Below, in pieces: positions 36,339 to 46,800 of a DNA stretch of 64,000 nucleotides; the first letter of the stretch is position 1; every line of letters begins with the position of its first letter. The DNA is from Acanthaster planci (taxonomy: Eukaryota; Echinodermata; Asteroidea; Valvatida; Acanthasteridae): assembly GCF_001949145.1 (NCBI RefSeq), contig NW_019091357.1:1791704-1855703 (forward strand). The letters run 5' to 3'. Under the pieces are notes generated by a model. It had not been told where the DNA came from and searched no databases. It was given only the letters and a program-made list of their open reading frames with translations. Position numbers and translations under genes: made by a program.

Positions 36339-38480
36339 TTTCAAAACCGAGCCCGCTGCAATTCAGCGTATCAGAGGGGCGTTCAAAGACCAAATTTGAG
36401 TCGGGGAAGACCAGAGAGAAAGAACATCAGCCAAACCGCGTTTTCCAACCGCACGGTAATAATATTGTCATGACACTGCACTTCCCTGCTTTTCTCTACC
36501 TTTCTCGGCGTTAATTGTCTTATTCTAGCGCAAGTCCTCTTAGACTCAATATCAGACGGTCAGGCGCTTTCCCTCCAATTTTATAAATGATGATAAACTG
36601 CTTGGAAAAAGCAGAAGTAAGACAACGAAGTCCTTGGCCCTGAACTGCTATAACGCCATGATGCAGGTTACTATCAGGGAGATGCGTTAGGTTTCGGTCC
36701 TCAGACCAGAAAATAACCCATCGGGCATGTTTGCACGGATAATATTCTGGACTGGCTAGCGATTGGTTGGAAAATCTGCGTGGAAATACAATTACACACT
36801 TTTCAGGGTCGGCTGTACCAGTTTAACTACGTCGTTCGGGAAAAAGTTTAACTATGAAACCAAATTGATTCACGACATTTCAATCAGACGTATGTAACCA
36901 CTGTAAAATAAAGCCCATGTGCTGCAATGTTTTGATGAATCGATTCAGAATTTGTATAAGGAATTGTTCTTTTACATGACACGCATTTCAGCAAAAGTAA
37001 GCCACGTCACTGACGTGCTACATTTAAAGCTTTGTTTTAATAAATTGGTTCGCTACAACAGCTGTGACAGAGGATGCTGCTCTTTCTTTCTGTTTCTAGA
37101 AAAGGAAATTACCCTTACCAGCGCCCGTAGTGGGTTACCAGTGAAACACGCTGTCCCCTTGAGGGTGATCTATCCCTGAGAAAAGTGACACGTCTTGTCT
37201 GGCTCCCTGACTACAGATCCCCCAACGACTCTTGATAAAATCTTAAGCCACGTATCGCCCACAGATATAAATAGATCAAGACGTAGATTTCACAGGTCAC
37301 AAGGAAAGCCCTCGGCCGGCTGGATCCTATGTTTTAGATGCACCATTCCTCTATGGATGGACATACATGTACATGCAGGAAATGCAAAATATGTGCAGAA
37401 AGAGAGCAACACTGTGTTGCATGTGAGCACTAAGCAAAAGCAAAATTGTATCTGCAGGGAGAGGTGGGAAAAGGAAGATATTGTATGCCCTTCTGAAACC
37501 TTTTTTTGCGGGGGACGGGACAAGATCGGAATATTTCGGCTATTTTCGGAAACGGGAGGAATTCATCCGGTGTGGGTCATGCGGGCATTGGGTGATATCG
37601 GAGGGTGCACCCACATACAGTATATACCCCAGAAATATGTCCGCCAAACTCATTAATAAAAGTTATACGCTCAAAATATTCTATATAAGGCAGTCCAGAG
37701 AGCCACGAAATTGACGAATTGTAGAAATGATATGGCGCTGAACCTCTGGGCCGGACTCAGGGCTTCTAATTCTGAGTAATTTGGGTGCAATCGGGTCTGA
37801 AAGTGGCACTATTTAGCCGTTTTGCAGAGGGATGGTTTTTCAAAATGGCTACTTTTCTGGTCAGGGACATTTTCTTCATTTTACAGGTGGTCTGCTCTGG
37901 GTGAAAATTTCTCAAAATTTCATTGGTCAACCCCCCCCCCAAAAAAATTGAAAGGAATATGAAAGGGGACATGTCGAACATCGTTTTTCTGTGCAGCCTG
38001 AACACCTGTGAGAGTTGCATTTTGAAATATTTGTGAAGTACGGGAATTTATCCCTGTTTTATAAATTATATGGGAATTTATTTGCTGTGGAGCACCCTGC
38101 GGACCCTTGATTCGACGAGAATAGTCGGAATCATTGGGTCTGGTATCCAGACTAGGCCACATCGAAAGTAATGTATAGGCCTAGGCTTGGCGCAACTCTG
38201 GAGATTTATGCAAATGTAGCAAGGGCGTCGCGGGGGAATGGAAGCATTGGTGCCGCTTAGCGGTATATAGCTTCAATGTGCCCACCTTACCAACCCATGT
38301 CCATGCGATTCAGACCTGGCTCGCAATTCCAAATGTCATCATTATGCGAAGTGAGGATATGATTTACAGCTTGCTGAACCATACCAGTGACGCCTATTAC
38401 TGTTCACTCAACCACTCCCGATTAATTTCCTTCTTTTATTTCTGCACAGTTTGCTCCAATAATAAAGGCAACGGCAAATA
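35917..38480 (-). repeat. Right arm of the long inverted repeat around gene B
   Basis: Inverted partner of 27740-29370. It includes remnant C, its upstream region, and the distal words GCGGTATATAGCTTCAATGT (38262) and TTTGCTCCAATAATAAAGG (38450). The part at about 37160-38130 has no match in the left arm; within it, 37790-38095 matches the gene A upstream block. Confidence 0.8.
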
Positions 38481-39690
38481 ACATTTGTCAGTTTGTAGGT
38501 ATGGCTGAAGCGAATGATATAAAAATGGTGATTTCACCAGGCGTGTCTGAGAAAGTCCTGGATTTTCCCGAATCATCCAGTCGCAGTGCGGAGTCAGAAG
38601 GCAGGTCTGAAAATATACCCCCAAATATTTGGTAAACGTACAGTTATATTTCAGAACATGTGTAACTATAGAAATGACAACGGCAGAAAAATGCAATAAT
38701 AACATACTAAAATTTCATAATACAAACTTGATTTTCTAACAATAAAAATCAAGTGCTACATTGGCTCTGATTTAAGTGAAAACTCACAGTGAAAAATGCT
38801 CCCCAGGTTCCAAATAAGAGAAATGTCACGTTGGAGAGTTACAAATCAGGTTGGAACAGGGAAAAAGACTTTCAATTTTTTTTTTAATTGACGAAAATAA
38901 CATTTCCTTCAGCTTGCAACAATAATACTGCTGTAGATCTTTTTAAGTATTGAGGTACAAATGGGTAATTTAATTAATCTCCGCGTAACATATGCACTAC
39001 CCTTTTATTCTTCAAAATGTGTGAGATGTCATGACAGCCACATTGACACCCTGAAAAAACTCTTAGTTATATGTATCTCTTATTTGATGCTATAAAATAT
39101 CTCTTTTTTCACTTTAAATTCATGTTCAGAACAGTTTCAATTAATTTATATTCATCACATTATCTACTGTTATTTACAATTTTTTGATGCAAGTTCAAAA
39201 TTTGAAATCTGAAGGCACAGAACCACATTTCACACAGAAATTGAATGTAATTGGAAACTATGTCCAGATCTGTTGACAGTGTCATGTAAAACCTTTAATC
39301 ATCAGAACAATCTAAAATAAGACTACAGTGTCAGAGTCATAAAAGCTCGATGGGTAAATTCTGGATAAAATTCATTACATATTTATGAAAAAAAGGTAAA
39401 ATTCTGTACAATGAGGTAAGACTCCAAATTCCTGTGGCACAAAAAAAATAATGTTGACATACAATGTCTTTACAAATTTCACACACATGAAGTTTAATGC
39501 ACGTCTCCCTCGTAACTCCCCCCTCCCAATAGCTACACCCAACTCTCACACCAAGACCACCCCATCCCACACCCCATCCCACATCTTCCCAAAAGAGAAG
39601 ACGCCGCAGGTGGTAAGTGATTCATTGACCAATCCTCACTCAGGATGACTGCAAACTTACAGGTACAGGTAATAACTGGCAACTGCGAAA
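38481..39690. other. Intergenic DNA without recognised content
   Basis: AT-rich. No exon, RNA gene or clear repeat boundary was seen. Confidence 0.3.
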
Positions 39691-39699
39691 ACAATGTAA

Positions 39700-40112
39700 G
39701 CTACTGCATGCCAATCGAGGGATCCCAATACGACCCTTTTAGCATCGATCTGCGCACTTCCGCGTTTGAAAACGAGGCTGTATGTGCCAGCTTCAATTCT
39801 TAATACTATCAGACGATTGAAAGTAAGGAGTCAAGACACAAAATACATAAAGGTATGTTAAATTCAGACTTTTCCGGCTGCATATATTTGTCGAAGACTC
39901 TTTCAGGATGACTTGACATGTAATATCAAAAGAAAAAAACGGTAATTTACCGCGAACTAACATACCTGCGATGGTCGTGTCTCTGAATGTGCAGTGGATG
40001 TAGTTTAAACTGAAGTGGAGTCACGTCACACAAACTGGATAGTGCATGTACTGTGTGGACTCCGCGGGCGCGCGCGACGAAGTTCAACACAGAGAGCCTG
40101 GGTTTCGATGCG
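39700..40112. repeat. Dispersed repeat family R2, copy 2
   Basis: Direct-orientation partner of 21620-22065, beginning near GATCCCAATACGA and ending in GCGCGCGCGACGAAGTTCAA and ACACAGAGAGCCT. Both copies contain the same CpG-rich end. Confidence 0.7.
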
Positions 40113-40843
40113 GATACGCGCAGACGGCGCTAATGTGAAATCCCTCTTTACACGGTGGTCCTACTACATGTACATGCATGCACCTGCAAGCAACAAACGT
40201 ACACCATCACTGGCTTATCCTGAACAATGAGCAATGCCCGGATTGGTCAACAGAATCAATGTTTACATGAATACTTCTGGTCCTTGTTTACCCAACAAGA
40301 AAAAATACCTTCCTACGTTAGAAAAAAAAAGTGCCTGCGTGGTACTCTATCTAATTCGGGGGGAGGGAGCTTTTGTAAAAGGCACCTTTGCAGCAATCCA
40401 TTTTGAATGATGAAAAGAAAAACCTGAAAAAAAGAGTACCCAGATAAACTGTAAGAGTGTCTTAAAAATCTTACATTTTCCTCAACATAGCAAGAAATAT
40501 CTTACCCACATTTCACAATGTTGGAAAGCGGACATTTTTACTCGGCAATTCAACATGGTGGGAATAAACAGGAAAAATCAATGTTCGGCCCCCTATGAAA
40601 ACAAGCCAGGAACTAGCCAACTGGACATATCACCTCTTGACGTGCAAGTTCTTTCTGCACACGCAAAGTGGCTGATGATCCTCACCAATTAGGCCTCTTG
40701 TGGTTCCTTCGTCCCAGTACTGTTGCAAGAGCTAGTCAAATGTAAGCAATAACATCATCCAGAGATGATACTGCGAGTTGTTTGATCGGCATGTCTAAAA
40801 CCATGGAGGAGGGGACTGGGGTTTGCTTCTGCCCACTATTACT
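40113..40843. other. 3' flank of DEPTOR
   Basis: Presumed 3' UTR and downstream flank of the leftward DEPTOR gene. No further exon was recognised. Confidence 0.35.
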
Positions 40844-43800
40844 TCAGTGTTGGCTTGCTTGGTGTCTGGGGACCAGAACATCCATGGTCAGTTGCTGGGG
40901 GTTGCGCAGGATGATGTGAGCCACTTCTACGTGATCCTTATTCAGGACGTACTCGCCGTTGACAAAATAAAGAAACTGTCCAATCTGATGACAAAATGTT
41001 CACAAAGGGGAAGAGATAAGAGGACTGTGCTTTACAGAGTGCTTCCTCCTAGAAAAACAAGCTGTCGGATGTACTCGTTGCATGAGTGGAATTGATAAGG
41101 CTGGATTTCAAGAACACGGACTCTGTAGTGTCACATCAGCCATACTGCTGCGCTTCGACGCGGTGCTGTAGTCGAGACTATCGCAAGACCAGTCACGAGG
41201 AGCAGGGTAAACAGAGCCTGAGGAATGCTTTTGTTGCAACGTATTAGGAATAGCTTACATTTGAATTCAGACTGGAGGTCTTGCATTGGTCTGGTGGGGT
41301 TTTCTGATAGTCTAGAGAGGTCTTGACTACAACACTACGTTTATGCATGAACCCATTCCAATCCATCAGTTATTGCATTGCCTCAGACAGCCTTGTCTGA
41401 CACTCACTCGACTGTCCCAATCCCCTGAAAATGTATAGTTGTACAGATTAATGAGCGAATGAATTACAGTGTAATTCAATGGAATGCAAGAGCAAATGGA
41501 TTGTAGGGCATTCGGCTTTCTTCCGACAAAAACTGGTCCTCAAACGTTAAGCCTTTAGACTGAACAGGTCGGACTGAATTAAGGTTGCCTGTAAAAGTTG
41601 ACGCATTGGCTGCAACAACTTTATATAGACACTTGCAACAATTCAGACACAGGTTAACCTTGAGTTCTAATGACAGGTCTCACCTTGATATAGCTCCCAT
41701 CTATGCAGGACAGAAATGGACAGAAATACAGTGACAAGGGATTCCTGACTTTTTCTGGATGCCTACCTTGAGGCCAGCCTTTGCTGCAGGTCCGCTGGGG
41801 TCGACGGTCTGCACATAGGAAGGGCCGTCGCCACGGATGACAAATCCAAAGCCGACGGAATCACCCAGAATCTGAGACAAATAACCCCTAAGTGCTTTTA
41901 GAGATGTGACAGTTCAAGACCACAGTTAACATGGCTGTGCGGCTAGATGAAGATCCACGAGTACCAGTCAACCCTCAATTCCCTAGGTCCTCCAAAATCC
42001 GCCGCCAGGCCTTGGAGGATTTTGCAGCGCTGGGAAATGTAGAGCACAGCCACCACGATGCAACAGTGTACTTGATGCCCCTTGAATGTGTGGAACACAA
42101 AGAATCCACCACGGTTTTTCTTGAAAGGTGGAGGACTTTGATTCAGAATGAAAGGTGCCGTACCCGGCAAAATGCTAACAAAGCTTCAAGCTTCTTTTAA
42201 TAGCAAACAGGCAGTATGACCAAAAACAAATTCTCTGCTTACCTGAAGGGTCTGTCTCCTGCAAGACTCATCTGGGTTCTTCAGCTCTTCTGCGGTTGGA
42301 CTCTGGCTAAACCTGACCGCGCCTGACCCATGCGAGTCCTGAAACCTTGAGCCGGACAGATCCTCGTTATCAGATTCTGACATGAGGTTCTGGCTCTCTT
42401 CCTGCTCCGGGGAACCGATCTGGAATTTCGGACGGCTGTCGGCAGCAGTGGCATCTGGCATCTGGGGGGATTTCGGTGGGACAGGTGGGATGGGCTGGCA
42501 AGGTGAGGCCAGCTTCTGCTTCTGAGAAAACATACTGGAGTCCAGCGAGAGGCTTCGGGGTCGCTCGTGAATGTCCAAGAGGTCAATGACCTTCAGCTGA
42601 CTGAGATCAGGATGAAAGACATACAGGAGTCTTTCATCTTTGAAGTGATGCTCGTTGGTTACTAAGAGAGGACAAAAACCACATCACTTTTTTGTACGAA
42701 AATTAGAGAATCGATGGACAGGTGAACTGTGGACCACTGCACTGGACTTTGTAAAACTACATGAGAATTCAGAAACAACACTTGACAACAGGAGAACTTT
42801 GCTTTCTCGGAGAGATGAAACTTTACTACAGTCTTGGTCTATAGAGCAGGCCACCCATAACAAAGTAAGCTTGTCATTCATACCTCAGTAGAGCTTTGAA
42901 TTAATCAGTGTCTCTAGCTCCAACTCCGATAGGTAACGAGCAGAGGTACTCACCATGTTGGATGAGTCTGAGCTCCAGGAGGTCCTTGCCCAAGCCGATG
43001 GCTTCTTGTCTGGTGGAGCACTTGTTGCTCTTCACCAACCAGTTCACCAGCTGGGCACCGTGAAAACTCTGTTGGGGTAATCGAGTGGGAAATCCACTTT
43101 AGCAAGCCTGATTACAAATAGGACAGCCGTAATAGTAGAACTGCAAGAGAACGAGGGGTTGGAGCGAGAAAAACAAAAACGAGGGGATGGTTTTCGGCAT
43201 TGGAAAGCAAAGCACAACGAGAAGATGGCTTGAAAAACAAATGGCTAACTAGTGAGTACACGGCAAAAGGAAAACAGCAATATTTAACAATCAGGGGAGC
43301 TTTTCAATAGCATTAGCCTCCCTGGATCCTCAAGCAGGCCCTGGGGTTACACACATTTAAATTCAGGAATACGCACCGTCCCAACTGAGAACAGCCTGGG
43401 AATGCCTTATGTTCCTAATTGGGTTCTGCCCTGTGTTAGTTACAGGTCACTAGACACTGTACACTAGTTACAGTGTTTGCAGTTGGGCATACTCGGAGAG
43501 CATCAGTCCATCCATTTCAAAATATGAAGACCTCACCTGAATCCCTAAATCCCAGCTCAAAAAAGCAGTAATATACCTAAAGCACATTTTTTTCCTCAAA
43601 TAATAGAACCGCTAAAGGTTTTATTGATGACTCAAAAATATTCACCCAGCACCCAGGTCTCCTGTTCCCTGAGAGGCCATACCTTGTTAAAGCCGATAAG
43701 CCTTTTGCGAGTTAAATTTGAATAAAATCTGGTTACATCGAGTTCATAAAATTCACGTGAACATACCAGTTTGAATTCTTCATACTAAAGACACTGTTGC

Positions 43801-46800
43801 TATACCTCGTGATTCAGGGCAAGCTTTTGCTTTGTTCCATACCAGACGCCTTGCACCAATACACTTTTCTCAATGGTTAAGAAGGGCACAAAGGAACCAG
43901 TCCATTCCAGAGATGGTGGTCGCTACGCGAAAGCTTGCCCCGGTTCAAGAGGTATAGCAACAGTGTCTTTAGTCTGGGGAGTTCAAATTGTTATGTTTAT
44001 GTGCATTCAGGTAACTCAATGTACCAGATTTTATTCAGGTTTCACTCGCAAAATGCTTATTCTAACTCAGTATCCACAATAAGATTTTGGCCACTCATCT
44101 CTGTAGCTAGTACATACCTTGTCGTACATGACGCCTGACTCGTTATGCAGTTTCAGTACCGAACTGTTGCCAAGAAGTGTCTGTCTGGAAAGGCAACAAG
44201 AGGTAACAAATGAAAAACGAAAAAACTGATTATTTTTTCCTTCATTTTTCCTTCCAAATGTACAACTGCAGTCTACACGACATACGTGCATGGCCCTGGC
44301 TAGGGTTTTCCCTTGGCTACCAATATGTTTGAGAAGGCAAGGAAAGGAAGATGGCTCACTCATGATACAGTTGATGACCCTTAATGTACAGCTCCGTCTC
44401 CCTGCTCAGGGGAAGCGTACCATCATCCACTCGGAATCGGTAGAACAGGTATGTGTCCTTAAACTGGTGGTCGTCACACACTGACAGAATGATAAAATCA
44501 AAATAGGCATTGAACAGATGTTCCAAAAAACGTAGCCTTGGCCAATATTCCCTTAGGGTCGGAGTAGTTTTAGTTATAATAGATAAGGTTTAAAGACGAC
44601 TACGTTTCTTGTTTTTTCTGAACTCCGGACAAAGTGTGTTATTACCATGGTGGATTACGTTATGGCGCTGCAATACATTCAGCATCAGTGCTGCTGTTGA
44701 TCTGTCTTTGACGCCTGCGTGCTTGATCAGCCGATCAACGGCTTCGCTACCCACAAAGCATTTTGGGTACATCCGGAGGTGGTAACGTCGGTCTTTGACC
44801 ATAGGTGGACGGCAGTTGTGAAAAGTCAGTCTGAGCCATAAACAAGAAAGGAAAAAATAAATGTGTACATGTGCACCACTCAGTGGAAACTTTGCGCTGT
44901 GACATCATTACCTGTACAAGGCGCAATTTCATAAAGTTGTTTTAATTAAGGAAAAAATATACTGATCGTCAAGCAGACCATTAACAGGGATGAGGACTAT
45001 CATGGTACATGGAGGTGCTTAAATAATAACGTAAGGATGATGAACACAGCAACTGACAGTGGTGGGATTTGAACCTGCTACCTCCAAAACACCGCAATGG
45101 TCTTTAAAAAGCCCTCTGCCGGTGCATGGTTGGTTTGATGACTCTTGTTTCAAAGCCGTTTCCTCTTGAGTGATCTCCCGTTCACCACTTCAGGGGTTTC
45201 AAATATATTTCTAATCTCAGTACCATGTTGTGGAGGTTGCAGCTTCAAATCCTCCTTCTGTCTATTCCTTTCTTCATCTTCATAATTCAAGATTCAAAAT
45301 ACCTTCTTGTCGAGTAAAAAAGTTTTCACACGAAATTTGCTCTCCCAGTGGTGCAGGAAATAAAATCAGAGTATATTTCATAAATGCAAAAAAATAAAAT
45401 TACCAAGTTCAAAGGCATTAATCAAAACCAGTTTCAAAAATGTTAAATTCAGTTACATTAGGTTACATTACAGATGGGTCATTTAGTAGTAAAAAAGCTA
45501 ACAATTTGGAAGAAGGGGGGGAACAGCAAAGACTTCGAACAAGGCGGAATAACAAAACATGAAATAGGGAAGAGAAAAATAAAACCAAAATAAAGAAATA
45601 CCGCTGAGCAAATTTCACAGCTGAGCAAAAGCCAGCAGGGAACCAGCCACCAGAACATGCAATTGCATGACATTTGGGCCAGGAACCAGTTACTGCCAAG
45701 CTAATAATAATTTCTGTTTGTCCAGCTTGTACCAAGATGGATATGTCCAAAGATTGAGAATGTGCCAAACGTTCTGGCAGCCACATTGGATTCTGATAAA
45801 TGGTAACTTCAGGACTCGGGGATAAAAATAAATTACTCTGATCCAGAGAAAAATCTTCAACAACAGTATTTTCCCCAAATGTTTGCAACTGTGCGTCTCA
45901 CTTGATCAAGTGGAAATCAATTTATTACCTTGAAGCTGTATATCAGTTCAAACAAATGACGTGTCCGTGTTCCTCGTTTTCTGGGAAGATGACGCCAACT
46001 GAATTGTTTTCTTATCTTCAATGTATCCAATAATATTCAAAAGCCCACTCAAGAATTACCTGCCCATTTAGCACAATGTCAACACATTCTGAAAGCTCTA
46101 CCCAACGAGTAAACATGGAGAGTTGGGAACAATGGGGACACGATGTCAGCTGATATGCCATTGCACGCTAGTACCAGCAAATGCCTTGAGCAAACTTGCG
46201 CAGTGAATATAAATCCACATTTCCATTTTTTTTACTTTGGCTTAAATTGTGTGCCTTTGGAACTGGATTGGTCCCTTCACTGTGCAAGCTTTGAATCCAA
46301 ACTTAATAGTAGGACTGACAAGTGTTTTGACTTCTGACAACTTCCCGACTTGACACTGCCACAAAATCTCTTCGAAAAGTCTGACAGACTGTGCATTTAT
46401 TTTGTCAGATCTGAATTTTTTTGTCAGTACAGGAAAGAAACATGTACACAGATTACATGTATTTCAAAGCCTGCATGTGAAAAAAAATGACCGTCTAATT
46501 GTATTTCTCAATCTGCATAATTAAGGGGTCTGTAACTTTTATCAATTTTGACAAATGAAACTTCATATGGGTAATTCCAGAAATTAGAGGTCCATTTTTT
46601 TGTGTCCGTGTCACATCTGACATGTAATTTTGTAAGTTCACAACACATTTTCTAATTCCCAAGATGATGAATGTAATAATGCAAATTACCTGCCAAAGAG
46701 ATAGTAACACATGTAGTTTGAAATTAATTCCGGTGATATTTCCAAGTCAAATCACAAAGGTCGGATGTAACAGGGACACAAAAATGTCACACTTTTGGAC

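Noticed and set aside
37195-37656. Plus-strand open frame of 153 codons, among the longest in the window
   Set aside because: It lacks an ATG at the listed start, has no recognisable domain or conserved splice pattern, and lies in the part of the right repeat arm that is not shared with the left arm. Length alone is not enough.
45055-45115. Possible tRNA gene
   Set aside because: Only a B-box-like segment is present; no acceptor stem or anticodon arm can be paired, so it was listed as a SINE relic.
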